From Lucinisca nassula (taxonomy: Eukaryota > Mollusca > Bivalvia > Lucinida > Lucinidae), in contig OY757015.1 in assembly GCA_963580285.1 (NCBI GenBank), positions 136,005,804 to 136,069,803 on the forward strand: a DNA stretch of 64,000 nucleotides. Reading direction: 5' to 3'. A program made the position numbers and the translations under genes. Position 1 is the stretch's first letter; every line of letters begins with the position of its first letter. The notes under the pieces are model-generated. The model searched no databases. It was not told the origin of the DNA and was given only the letters and a program-made list of their open reading frames with translations. This document shows positions 35,226 through 45,893 of this stretch, in pieces.

Positions 35226-35439
35226 GAGCCAGCGCACTGCAAAACCTACAATAAGACATGTGCGCCCACCGAAGACTCAGATCAGTCTGCGCAGCCATAT
35301 AGTCAAACCCAAGACTTCTCTTGCTGCATGAAGGAGTATTGAGTCCTTAGCTATCCATAGAGCGCACAACGAAGACTTGATCAGCTGAGTCTTCGTTGGG
35401 CGCACATGTCTTATTGTAGGTTTTGTCATGCGCTGGCTC
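35226..35439. mobile_element. Family M3 foldback MITE
   Basis: gagccagcgcactgcaaaac to ttttgtcatgcgctggctc; ATTT flanks both ends, a possible 4-bp target duplication. Confidence 0.85.
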
Positions 35440-35713
35440 ATTTAAAAGCTACACAACATCTAGCAAACATAAGACAAATGAAACCGAAACAAAAGTACCG
35501 CCTTAGGACGGCCAGTAATAATGACCGGTCGATTTAAACCGGAGAAACTATGGAAAGAGAGGGTCACAAATAAAACTTGGCATCAACCTAAGAGCATATC
35601 AATGAAGAAAAATGTTTTACCACTTTAAATGTGCAAACATATAGATCCATGTTGATCAACGCGCCATGAATAGTGATGAAATTTGGACATTTTGATCAAA
35701 ATCTACAACTTAC

Positions 35714-35830
35714 CACAGCCTTTTTCATCGCTTCGATCTATACAGTCGTCTTTACCATCGCAACGCTGACCCGGGCGTATGCACTGCGAGTTGTTACAGC
35801 GAAACTCACCAACCCCGCAGTCGGGAAAAT
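35714..35830 (-). CDS. Receptor exon 7: LDLa module
   Basis: 117 bp, acceptor ATTTCAG, donor GTAAGT; phase 1 on both sides. It encodes a complete six-cysteine LDLa, beginning [15 protein letters not shown] and closing [16 protein letters not shown]-x-P and the S-D-E calcium cage are all present. It is a textbook symmetric (1-1) LDLa exon, able to be gained or lost without changing frame. Foldback elements lie on both sides in the introns. Confidence 0.93.
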
Positions 35831-35912
35831 CTGAAATGGATAACAATTTAGATTCAATTAATTCTATTACCAGAAAAAGAAAAGATACGACAAGTGACAT
35901 CAAAAGACAAAT

Positions 35913-36150
35913 GAACCGGCGCATGGCAAATCCTACAATAAGACATGTGCGCCCAACGAAGACTCAGATCAGCCTACGCATCCGCGCAGTCTGATCAGAG
36001 TCTTCGTTGTGCGCTCTAAGGATAGCTAAGGGCTCAATTCTCCTTCATGCAGCAAGAGAAGTCTCTGGTTAGACTATATGGATGCGCATGCTGATCTGAG
36101 TCTTCGGTGGGCGCACAGGTCTTATTGTAGGTTTTGTCGTGCGCTAGCTC
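35913..36150. mobile_element. Family M3 foldback MITE
   Basis: gaaccggcgcatggcaaatc to ttttgtcgtgcgctagctc, with AAAT at both flanks. Lies 83 bp from receptor exon 7. Confidence 0.85.
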
Positions 36151-36154
36151 AAAT

Positions 36155-37139
36155 GAAAATGACTAGGGAGAGACACAATCATAGAACACAAACTACGAAT
36201 GATACTAAGAGGAAGAGCAAATATACAGAACATACACAGCGAGAAACAAAGCAACCGGCTCTCTCCTCTATTCTTTCTCCTGTCTGTCGAGGTGATTACA
36301 ATGTTATTAAGAAACGGGTCACAAAGAATGAACAACTCAAGGACCAACCCCTTAAAACCGTCAGCAGACAACCTCTTGGAAGAGAGTAAAATGGATTTGA
36401 CGAAGTGTTGTTCTTTTCACTCTGATAGTAAAGGAGTTATGTATTATTGGCTTTGTTTTCACTGTAGCTACATAGTTCACTGACCTGTCTAAGCGAATAC
36501 CCTGCTTAATTCATGTCCAAAGCCCAGAACCCGATCTTTGATGGACATCATAGCCAGTTCGAATGGCAGACTGTAGTGACAATGTACGTGTTGAAAACTG
36601 CGCAATTTCGGACCTTCTCTCATGTTTTTCGTAAAATTATGCAGAGGCGAAAGTATATGTTTATCAAATGAATATAAGTATATGATTAATTTGACCGATA
36701 AGAATATTTGCACAGTTTTACTTAATCTGCTGACAAACGACCTCCTCTTCCATCTGATTTGCCAATAAACGTCAATGTTCCGAATGATAAGCTTTTACCT
36801 GAATCCACCTGAATGCGAGATGCTCGAACTCTATCTAGTATACCTCTAGTACAAGTTGTCTCAGAATTAGAGTCCGTTTATCTGGATGCCTTTTCTACAC
36901 ACATAACATGACTGGAAAGCAAACCCAGACTGCGCTTTAGCTTGCTTGAACTGAACGTTAATCGACGTCGGGTTCCAGAACGGATAAGTGTTCGTGTTTT
37001 AACATTTGTAGACTTTTTTTTTAGCATTTTCGCCAGAACGGAAGAACTCCAGGTCGTGCATGTTCATGCCAAGGTCGCGAAACGACGCTAAATGAGGATC
37101 TTTATATCTATTTACGTCATTTAACAAATCGCTTCATAA
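36155..37139. other. Intron 6 sequence, no gene recognised
   Basis: No splice-flanked module, RT or foldback structure found on either strand. Confidence 0.45.
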
Positions 37140-37535
37140 GTGACACGTCAACTGCAAAAGAAACTAGAAGCCCAACTGGGCCAGAATCGCTAACCGGGAT
37201 GAGGCTGGTGATATATTGCATCGTACCTTGGTGACCATTTTGTCTATCAGATCACACTGCCTTTAGCAATTATGAATATACATGTTATCTTGATGCTTCT
37301 GATTAAGTTTCTGAACAGCTTAGTCTGAATTAGGATTCACGAAGAGACGATGTTGATGCAGAGTGGAAGTGTATAATTTGGCAGGCCAGGGCTATCGTTT
37401 GCACCTGCCTTTTTGCATGTTCTGTGACACGTCAACTGCAAAAGAAACTAGAGGCCAAAGTGGGCCAGAATCGCTCACCGGGATGAGGCTGATGATATAT
37501 TACATTGTACCTTGGTGGCCATCTTGGAAATCCGA
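37140..37535 (+). repeat. Direct repeat pair of about 100 bp
   Basis: cacgtcaactgcaaaagaaa ... gggatgaggct at 37144-37245 and 37428-37530, 285 bp apart; followed by a gacggacgaacggacgacag stretch like the satellite ends. Confidence 0.75.
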
Positions 37536-37909
37536 ACGAAACCATTTTGGCAAATCCGAATCTCCATGCCACCAGGATTCCTCCCACCAGGTATAAGGTT
37601 AATCTGACTGCCGGTTCAGGAGGAGATGTCGAAAACGTGAAAAGTTAACGACGGACGAACGGACGACAGACGACGGACAACATGCCACGGCAAAAGCTTA
37701 CTTGGAGCAAGCTCCAGGTAAGCTAACAATCGGTATGCATAGGAGAAGGAACAATGCCACTACAGGTCGTCGACCGTCGAAACCTAGTGGACTGAAGTGC
37801 CGATGACCTTATCACGGTCCAATGTTGACGCGACTCCAAATAATGAAATAGGGGAATGCACAAGCGAACTGATGGACCAAAGTTCAGTTTTTGCCCTTGG
37901 GACGGAAGA

Positions 37910-38590
37910 ATAAGGATATGCATGGTAGTTAACCCAATCACGGTTGGCAACTTTGCTTCCCTCTTTAATTGCACGCCGGTGGGTCAGGCCTCAGATTCTA
38001 TGACGGCTCCAACGTAAAGGATTATTGAGAATTAGAGAGATAATGTCGGTTGGTGCCTGATGCTCTGTCTCTGGTCGGGCTCATCGGAGTCTAACTGTTG
38101 GTTTTCTTTTGCTCCAGCATTTCAGTGGTTTCTTGCTGTCGAGTCCTCACCGTTGTCTCACCTCTGTGGTTCTTTGATTTTTGTGTTCACGGAGATGTTA
38201 CACTGATGAGTTAGGAGGCCTTCATGCGGACTGAACAAATTATTTGTCTAAATCGCGACGGAAGTAAGGGCGAGGATTGTGGCCACGTAAAATCGACTTA
38301 AGCCCCCCAGTGGAAATCTTCCACTGACCGTTCCAAGGCGGCTCTTCTGTGGCGATTTATTTATGTTGTTGTTTGTTACTCACTGTGTGTATCACTTGTG
38401 TCTTTTAATTTTGGATGGCCATATGGCCATTTTGTGGGAAAGTAACTGTCCTTATGGGCTTCCTTTGTTTAGGTTTCCATTATGGTCTGGTCGCTTAATG
38501 TTTGTATTTCTTTCCCTTTGGTGTCTTTTATGGATGGAGTAAGTTAATTGTATCAATTCCTGATCTTTGTTTTACTTCTACTTTTTTAAT
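37910..38590 (+). mobile_element. Family A (Penelope-like) copy with the last codons of RT and complete tail
   Basis: Its first 80 bp encode the same RT end (VVNPITVGNFASLFNCTPVG and the MTAPT end) as 45790-45893. The rest, through the gcggttcttctg and ggccattttgtggg blocks to ttacttctactttt, matches the 45.9-46.5 kb tail. It is followed at once by a Tc1-like relic. Confidence 0.85.
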
Positions 38591-38649
38591 CGAAGACCAA
38601 ATGAACGAGTGAACTCGTTGTCATCCGGCAGAAATCGACGACACAACGT

Positions 38650-39020
38650 TACGTCGACAATGTGTTGTACCCACACATGCTCTCTTTATTGAACCAGCAT
38701 GGACATCATCTGCCATTCCAACAAGATTAGGCTCGTCCTGATATGACGGCAATTACGCAACACGTCCTTGCTTCTAAAACGTCAGCACACTAGAATTGAC
38801 ATCCTTAAGACCGCATTTGAATTCATTAGAAAACTTATGGGACGAGCTTGTATCGAGCAGACCTATTCAACCGAGAAATTTGCAGGAGTTGGGGCTGCAC
38901 TGGTCGAGGAGTTGTGCAGAATTGCTGTCTACCGTGTCCGCAAACTTTGCATTTCAATGCAACGTCTCGTGCTTACGTGTATTCAAAGCAGCTGGAAGAC
39001 ACATACATTATTCACGTTTT
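38650..39020 (+). pseudogene. Tc1-like transposase C-terminal relic
   Basis: In shifting frames: YVDNVLYPHMLSLLNQHGHH, then LPFQQD-stop-ARPD (the QQDNARPH region of Tc1 transposases, where D is catalytic), MTAITQHVLASK, NSLENLWDEL, RPIQPRNLQELG and VRKLCISMQR. One stop and several frameshifts make it a fossil. No terminal repeats were found around it. Confidence 0.8.
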
Positions 39021-39465
39021 TGGGTTAGCCATGCACAACATTTTTGCTTTTGAAAACTCACCTGGTACATGTTTAATTAAGGCATCACCACAATGACGTT
39101 TTCAACAGATCTTGGCGAATGAATGTTTTGAAACTGACATGTTTTCTTTGTCATTTTCACATACGTATGGTTCAAAAGATGACACAAACTGTCGTCTTTA
39201 TATTTATTTAAAAGATAGCCTCCCTGAAATATTAATATCCAAAACACAGATGATGCGTTTTCAATGGCGCTCAGTATAGATATAACATAAGCATATGAAC
39301 CTCCATTGTTTTGTAATATATCGAGATATTAACATAAAAGAGTGTAACAAAGCTGCAATTGACATATAAAAGAATTTACTGTTTCTGAAAATTTACTAAC
39401 TATTTCTTGGGTCATATTTAAACTTTATAGCAGAATCCTAATATCGAATGTCTTTATATCTGGTG

Positions 39466-39905
39466 TGTGGCCAGCCTCGGTTGCGCAGTTGGATATGCGC
39501 GTCTCACTGGTGATCAAGAGGTCGTAGGTTCGATACCTGCCGGGTCGGCAACATTTTTCGTTGGGATTGATCAGGAAATCTTTGCTACGATCATTCTCTT
39601 CCTTCCACTTATTCAAGAAGGGTAGTTGTCAGTTTCTAACCAAATGATGTGCACTGTACTGGCTAACCGCTTATGTAAAGGCTTGAACAAGAAAAGTTTG
39701 TTAGAACTGATGTTTAACGACTCCGTCAATACTTTATAGGTAATTTTGGAGACGTTGCATCCAACTTTGTGGGACTTTTACCCGACATTGTCAGTCTACG
39801 TGGAGGCACCATGCAACCCAATCTATTTCTCCAAGCTCCGAAGGGCGAGGGCTAGGTAAACTGACCGGCTCGATAAGAACTAGCTAATGGATAAAAGTGT
39901 CATTA
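39466..39905 (+). mobile_element. tRNA-derived SINE, second family, with common tail
   Basis: tRNA-like head 39466-39546 (A box ttgcgcagttgg, B box ggttcgatacc), body with gtcagtttctaacc and gtgcactgtactggctaacc, then a tail shared with other repeats (gtttaacgactccgtcaata, ttttggagacgttgcatcca). Confidence 0.72.
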
Positions 39906-40296
39906 AACATCAAACCAAACCAAAAATATAGAAATAGATGCCCAGGAAAAGCCACAATCAAATATTACAGCCTACCAATTGCACCAAAAGGAAGATTCTA
40001 ACACAGAGCGCCTATATAGGCAATGGAAAATAACGGTGTTTTATTCTACAACAAATCACGGCTAGGAAGAGCGTGACGAGTGACGTCATTAAAATTGCAA
40101 ATTTATGACGTCAGTAGTCGATTTCCTTGACGTTAGACGGTGTAACAACATTTTTTCGCATCGAAAACGTCAGAAAGGGGTATAAATGCATGTGTTTCAG
40201 TCGATAAACAGTCTTATTTCTTCTAACAATGGCGAAAAGTTGTAAGATTTTGAAGGAATCAACAGCATTATTGCCGATTTTCAGTCTGTTAGAATC

Positions 40297-40469
40297 GAAA
40301 TAGATCAGCTCTAGTTTGTGATTGTTTGAGTAATAAATCACAGTTTGTCGATCAGTTGTAAGTAGACAAATCACGCCCGCTACGCGCTCTTGATTTGATC
40401 AACTTTACAACTGATCTCCAAACTGTGATTTATTTCTCAACAAATCACAGTTAGAGCTGATCTATTTCT
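40297..40469. mobile_element. Foldback element
   Basis: gaaatagatcagctctagtt at the left against tagagctgatctatttc at the right, with inner arms aataaatcacagttt / aaactgtgatttatt. Confidence 0.75.
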
Positions 40470-40804
40470 TAAGTAACTAACAATGAGGAAAACAAAAAAG
40501 TGAAAAAAAAAAAGGAATCACAACAACCAGCTCCCCCTTCCCCACAAAAGGTGATCTAGGTGTAACTGGTACAATTAATGAAAATTATATGAGCCCCGCC
40601 AAGCGAATTTGTGTCTTCGAGCATTCCGTCATGTCAAATTTTAACTGCGCATGCCCAGCCATTCAGAGGAGCCAGGGATATGGCTTTCTGTCTGAAGGTT
40701 GCTCTTGATTCACTGCTTGTATGAGCGAGCAGCGAAGGTTCTTGCGAGCCTGAACCTTCGCTGCTCCCATAGGCGATAAGTACCAAAATCGCTTGACGGG
40801 GCCC

Positions 40805-40806
<2 letters not shown>

Positions 40807-40850
<44 letters not shown>
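40807..40850 (+). repeat. AAT microsatellite
   Basis: About fifteen taa units without interruption. Confidence 0.95.
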
Positions 40851-40852
<2 letters not shown>

Positions 40853-41046
40853 ACAACCATAAGCACTTACAACACTAACAGTCCCGTTGCAAAAAATATA
40901 GAAATAGATGCCCAGGAAACCCTGACATGTGAGGTCTGAACAATAGGTGGATGGGAAGATCCAATTTGAAGAAAAAAGATACATACTGATGCCAAAATCT
41001 TGGACATAATGTCCAAAATAGGACAGTCGGGTGACTTAAGTCCATA

Positions 41047-41047
<1 letters not shown>

Positions 41048-41085
<38 letters not shown>
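41048..41085 (+). repeat. GT microsatellite
   Basis: About nineteen gt units just before a SINE. Confidence 0.95.
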
Positions 41086-41086
<1 letters not shown>

Positions 41087-41098
41087 TAGAGAAAAAGA

Positions 41099-41437
41099 GA
41101 GTGATAGCTCAGTGGTTAGTGCACTTGCCTCTGATGCTAGAGGTCCCGGGTTCGATCCCCGGCAGTAGCGATAAAATTTTGGTGTCCGAACACGCTCCAT
41201 TGGCATCATTTGTAGGGATGAATGTCATAAAGTGCACCGTCCTTCGGATCGGGACGTTAACTGGAGGCCCCCTGTGCAGGGAGAACCATCCCTTGTGCAG
41301 GTTAAAGATCCCTACCGTAATAACATGATTACTGTGTAGGCTTTCATCCTGCAAACCTGGAGTGTATGTAATGTACACCTGCGGTAATGGCCAAATATGA
41401 CCGACGCAGTATTAGTAGAAAGAAAGAAAGAAAGAGT
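41099..41437 (+). mobile_element. tRNA-derived SINE
   Basis: Head with A box (atagctcagtgg) and B box (ggttcgatccc), a central part with ttcggatcgggacgttaac and ggccccctgtgcaggg resembling the conserved core of invertebrate SINEs, and a GAAA-repeat tail (41420-41436). It follows a GT microsatellite directly. Confidence 0.8.
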
Positions 41438-41592
41438 TTTACGTCCCACAAATAACCAAGACCATATGGAGAGGGAACTTCGAAATAAAGACTCATCCGA
41501 AAGTCTGCAGAAGCCCGGAATAGAACGCATGATCCCCAGTTTACAAGCCCCGTAGCATTACCCCTACACACTGGAGGCTTCCAGTCCATAGT
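41438..41592 (-). mobile_element. Second SINE-like element, opposite orientation
   Basis: Reverse strand holds a tRNA-like head (tggaagcctccagtgtgtag, B-box-like gcgttctattcc). Joined tail-to-tail with the SINE at 41099. Degenerate. Confidence 0.45.
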
Positions 41593-41716
41593 GCTTAATA
41601 CAGACTATAAATTCGCATTTTTACATGTAACCCGTTTGTATGTTACATATTAAATATGTCATGGTCTCCCTACATTTAGTAAAGAGACCTGATAGTACCC
41701 GTATATTTTTACTTAC

Positions 41717-41799
41717 AACAACCCTCGTCAGAATGATCTGAACAGTCTATATAATGATCACAGAGGACATTGACGGATACACACAGTCCATCATCACAG
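41717..41799 (-). CDS. Receptor exon 6: rest of split LDLa module
   Basis: 83 bp, acceptor TTGTTTCCTGCAG, donor GTAAGT; phase 2 to phase 1. It encodes CDDGLCVSVNVLC and DCSDHSDEGC, the C2-C6 part of an LDLa domain with an intact acidic calcium site. It follows the microexon at 43648-43672 and is followed by an LDLa exon at 35714. It is too short to be seen by open-frame length alone. Confidence 0.85.
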
Positions 41800-42204
41800 C
41801 TGCAGGAAACAAGACAGAAATACACTCTACATTAACCCTTGTCCTGCTAATCCCGGATATGCCTTATCTTTGAAACAATGTAGATCCAGATCAGATGGCT
41901 TCTGACGAAGCCATCTGATCAGGATCTACATTGTTTGCCATTCAGATTGTGAATGTGTTGCAATAATTTGCATCAAGTAATCTGATTGGTTGATAATCGG
42001 TAGTGGGTGTGGCATATATGAATATTCAGCAGAACAAGGGTTAAAAACAACACAATTAAATACCAAGAGAAACTGTGAAAGTAGACACATTCGAATGATA
42101 AATTAATTACAAGAATCGCGTGTAAGCATTCACCTGCGAAAACGTCTTTGCCTTTCTGAAATGTTCGATTAACTTAACATGCATATTGTATGTCAAAACA
42201 AGGA

Positions 42205-42778
42205 GGTTAAGTCTGGCCCAGAAAACATGTACACTCCATATTTTCCAGTTCTGTGGTGTATTCCTTGCTTCCAAAGGATAACCCTTTATAGGAATGTGTG
42301 GCAGCCGTAAAGGTCCCCCTGCCCTTCATGATAGTGTAGTTTATATTTTCTTGTCCTTTGGGATCATTGATTTCATTGTGTAATTTTTAAAATATTTTAG
42401 GGTCACTGATGAGGCCTAATTGGCCGAAACTAGTCTGGCCCAGAAAACATGTACACTCCCAATTTCCAGTTCTGTGGTGTATTCCTTGCTTCCAAAGGAT
42501 AAGCCTTTCTAGAACATATTTGACGTCACTACAGCTGCTGTCTGGCAATGTGTGGCGGCCGTAAAAGTCTCCCTGTCCTACATTATAGTGTAGTTTATAT
42601 TTTGTTGTCCTTTGGGATCATTGATTCCATTGTGGAATTTTTAAAATACTTGAGGGTCACTGATGAGGCCTAATTGGCCAAAACTAGCTAGTCTGGCGCA
42701 GAAAACATGTACACTCCATATTTTTCAGTTCTGTGGTGCATTCCTTGCTTCCAAAGGATAGCACTTTCTTGAACATAA
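42205..42778 (+). repeat. Family C, about 2.5 tandem units
   Basis: gaaaacatgtacactcc at 42221, 42443 and 42701 with gaggcctaattggcc between. The 222-bp unit lacks the ctacagctg segment present in the 258-bp one. Confidence 0.85.
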
Positions 42779-42935
42779 TAAGAGGGAGCGATGAAAAAGA
42801 ATAGTTATTGCATTTAACCCATATATGACAATGGAATCTTCCACCTAGTTAGTTTGGAGTGGTCCATTTCCAATTATAGGGGTGTCATGTTTGGTTTTCT
42901 TTGTGGCAAATTTTACAAAAACGAATGTTCCTTAA

Positions 42936-43002
42936 GCAAACAGTGTAGATCCAGATCAGACGCCGCGTTCTGCGGCGTCTGATCTGGATCTACACTGTTT
43001 GC
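42936..43002. repeat. Perfect 31-bp hairpin (family M5)
   Basis: Arms gcaaacagtgtagatccaga...gccgc (42936-42966) and the exact complement at 42972-43002, loop GTTCT. Related imperfect hairpins lie at about 9145-9215, 11655-11722, 20940-21010, 21345-21433, 41876-41940, 60070-60118 and 62477-62560. Confidence 0.88.
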
Positions 43003-43647
43003 CAATGTCCCAGAAAAGGGCCGCTAGGCATATATGGGTTAATGTTAGCATTTTAAAGAAACTAGTCAGCCGATGTTTCAGGGCAGAACTGAATGTTCAG
43101 CAATATTAGTTAATTTATTTAAATTTCAGTGTATGAAGTTGATTGATTTTTGTTTGGTTACCTTTTTTATATGAGAAGTATCTGGGCCAGACTAGCTATT
43201 TTCGGCCAATTAGGCCTCATCAGTGACCCTCAGATGTTTTCAAATTCCGCAGTGGAAGCAATAAGTCAGTTCCGACAAGAACGTGTCGGTCTTCCTAGGT
43301 TGTCAGTTTATCAGGATTTAATGCGATGTTTCTAAAGAAGAATAATTGTTTAACTCCCTAAACGTATTCATTAACAGCAGGAATACGAAATTTCCAACAT
43401 GGTATTATCTTGTTCATTGTTCTTTCGTGTTCCAAGGGATCGCCTTTCTTCAGATTACTTATAAAGTGTACTTTAAACGAGCTATTATGGTAATCATTTT
43501 TCGAAAACATTTGCGACTGAAACGATTTGTTTTTAAATAAATAACAACAAAATCAGTACCGTCGCACCTAATATGTTATGGTTATGTTCATTAATTACTT
43601 ATCAGGTGCAAAGTATCTCATCTGTATTTTCAATACGTTAGACTTAC

Positions 43648-43672
43648 CGAAACTGTGTTTTCTCACAGTCGC
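43648..43672 (-). CDS. Receptor exon 5: 25-nt microexon, start of an LDLa module
   Basis: A 25-nt exon between acceptor CCATTTCAG and donor GTAAGTC. With the preceding G it encodes GDCEKTQF, and its last two bases plus the first base of exon 6 give Arg. The phases fit both neighbours (in 1, out 2), and exon 6 begins mid-module and needs exactly such a C1-bearing start. Joined to exon 6 it completes a six-cysteine LDLa. The call rests on splice signals, phase and module completion. Confidence 0.78.
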
Positions 43673-43936
43673 CTGAAATGGACGGTAAATGCATTTACAA
43701 AATATCATGACACAGAAAAGCCAAGAATCAAAGGCAATTCTAATGCACTTCGGTTTGTAACGCGACGTTTGATTGGATAACATCAAAAATTTGCGACAGT
43801 ATATCCTGCGATATACTGCCGGACCCGACGTCATCACGTAACGTCGCTTTTCATTGGCTAGTATTTGGCTTTACGCAGCTCACTTTGTGCAAAATAGCAC
43901 AATTTTTAACAAAACAACCGGATAAGTGCATTAGAA

Positions 43937-44103
43937 TGGAGATAACTGTATTGAAAAATGTCATTTGGGGAGGTAAATCGTTGGTTTTACGGTCGAAAAT
44001 TCCGTTTTACGGGTCCGCTGACGCGTCGCCGTAAAACGAAATTTCCGACCATAAAACCACCGATTTACCACCCCAAAAGACAATTTTGAATACAATTATC
44101 CCC
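43937..44103. mobile_element. Foldback element
   Basis: ggagataactgtattg and ttggttttacggtcgaaaat on the left pair with atacaattatcccc and atttccgaccataaaacca on the right; loop around gctgacgcgtcg. Confidence 0.75.
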
Positions 44104-44129
44104 TAATTTACATTATTAAAATCAGTAAC

Positions 44130-44215
44130 TAAAGAGACGTGAAGGCAATGATAAGGAATCGGTACAATTACCTCAAACCTCCCACCAATGACACATAAGG
44201 GACAGAAAGCTGCTT
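44130..44215 (-). mobile_element. Family A terminal fragment
   Basis: Short reverse-strand piece (gacgtgaaggcaatgataag to gggacagaaag) immediately left of the LINE. Confidence 0.65.
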
Positions 44216-44399
44216 TTTTGCATATTCGATGCGGACCTTATATTTCAGACATTATAAAGATAAAACAAACAGACTTAAGCTTAAGAACAAATACTAGATG
44301 ACATCAAAGAGTTTCCACATTTTATCATGGCTTCATATGATAACTGTATCAATTGGTGTAACCTTAATCCAGTCTCAAACGCAATTAGATGAACAAGGG

Positions 44400-45186
44400 A
44401 AGGAAGCACCCTATCTTGATCCGCCGTTAAACACTCTTGATATGATTCATTTAAACGCAGAAGAAAAACTTGGTATTTTAAAGTCACTTGTTGTCGGTAA
44501 GGCCAGTGGCCACGATTTTATTAATAATAGAATTCTCAAGGCAACAGCTGAAACTATATGTCATCCTCTAACAAACCTCTTTAATAGTTCACTTAGAACT
44601 TCGACAATCCCTGATACTTGGAAAAGGGCAAACGTGAGCCCTATCCATAAGAAAGATGATAAACATTCTGTCGAAATTACAGAACGATATCACTGATTAG
44701 TTCGGTTGGCAAAAAATTTGAAAAGGCTATTTATAAACATGTACATAACCATCTACTTGATAATCAAATTATAACCCCATTCCAGTCTGGGTTTACTCGT
44801 GGAGATTCCACCATTAATCAACTTGTAGATATCTATAACATCTTTTGCGGGCCCTGGATGAAGGCAAGGAAGTCCGTGCAGTTTTCTGTGATATTAGTAA
44901 AGCCTTCGACAGGGTCTGGCACCGTGGTCTTATAGCTAAATTACATTACTATGGTATCAGTGGTCCTCTCCTGGATTGGTTTAAAAGTTACCTGTCTAAC
45001 AGATGTCAGAGAGTAGTAATTCCGGGTGGGAACTAAGACTGGAAGGAAATCACAGCTGGGGTGCCACAGGGTTCTATTTTAGGCCCGCTTCTGTTCATTA
45101 TTTACATTAATGACATTGTAAATGAAATTCAATCTTCTATTCGTCTGTTTGCCGACGATACTACCCTTTATATTATTGTTGACTTT
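44400..45186 (+). pseudogene. LINE reverse transcriptase, finger/palm part
   Basis: Reads in several frames as a jockey-type RT: GKASGHDFINNRILK, a PISLISSVGKKFEK block after a frameshift near 44690, SGFTRGDSTINQL, FCDISKAFDRVWHRGL, a TAA stop at 45034, then [13 protein letters not shown] and LFADDTTLY (the catalytic box). At least two frameshifts and one stop make it non-functional. The frame is interrupted just after the catalytic box by the insertion at 45187. Confidence 0.88.
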
Positions 45187-45893
45187 TAGCTCCACTTCTA
45201 GATATTTAGATGATTTATCAAATATTGATAATACCTATTTTGATGGTTTGATCAGTCAGATTTACCCCCTAGAACTTCAGTTAAATAAAGCAAATTCTTC
45301 TGATACCGAGGCCTCGTTTTGGATTTACATCTATCTATTGTAGATTGATTTGTTTCGTGCAAAATTTATGATAAACGCGATGACTTTGATTTTGAGATTG
45401 TAAATTTTCCTTTTTTGGATGGTGATGTTCCTCGTGCGCCATCCTATGGCGTTTATTTTTCGCAATTAATTCGATTTGCTAGAGTGTGTAGTCATGTAAC
45501 TGACTTCAACACTCGTAATAAATTATTAACGGCTAAACTCCTTAATCAGGGTTATCGGTACCATAAACTACGCAAAGCCTTTTCAAAATTTTATACACGC
45601 CATTCTGATTTAATTTCAAATTCAATATTGGACTTAAATCTCTTCTGCAACAAGGTCTATCGGAACCCGAAGTTTATGGTGACTTAGTATATAAATTCAG
45701 AAAAATATATAACCGCAATGACTTCAGCACCCAATTTCGTAAAATCATTCTTCGATATAAAAAGATTGGGTACAACATGGATATTATACGACAGACTGCA
45801 TGCATGGTAGTTAACCCAATCACGGTTGGCAACTTTGCTTCCCTCTTTAATTGCACGCCGGTGGGTCAGGCCTCAGATTCAATGACGGCTCCA
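45187..45893 (+). pseudogene. Penelope-like reverse transcriptase, C-terminal fragment
   Basis: Starts at the catalytic box RYLDDLSNIDN, continues SQIYPLELQLNKANSSDTEA, shifts frame near 45315, then FPFLDGDVPRAPSYGVYFSQ, LLNQGYRYHKLRKAFSKFY, further shifts near 45640, RQTACMVVNPITVGNF, and ends in ASDSMTAPT plus a stop near 45895. I recognise this as a conserved RT C-terminus common in molluscan and cnidarian genomes. Family placement is inference. It is broken by several shifts and a stop. Confidence 0.78.

Noticed and set aside
39466..39546. Possible tRNA gene
   Set aside because: Same reasoning: it is the head of a repeated SINE with a shared body.
40634..40984. Leucine/tyrosine-rich open frames on the minus strand
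   Set aside because: They translate the AAT microsatellite and flanking hairpin sequence.
41099..41170. Possible tRNA gene
   Set aside because: A and B boxes are present but the acceptor stem does not pair, and a SINE body with a GAAA tail follows.
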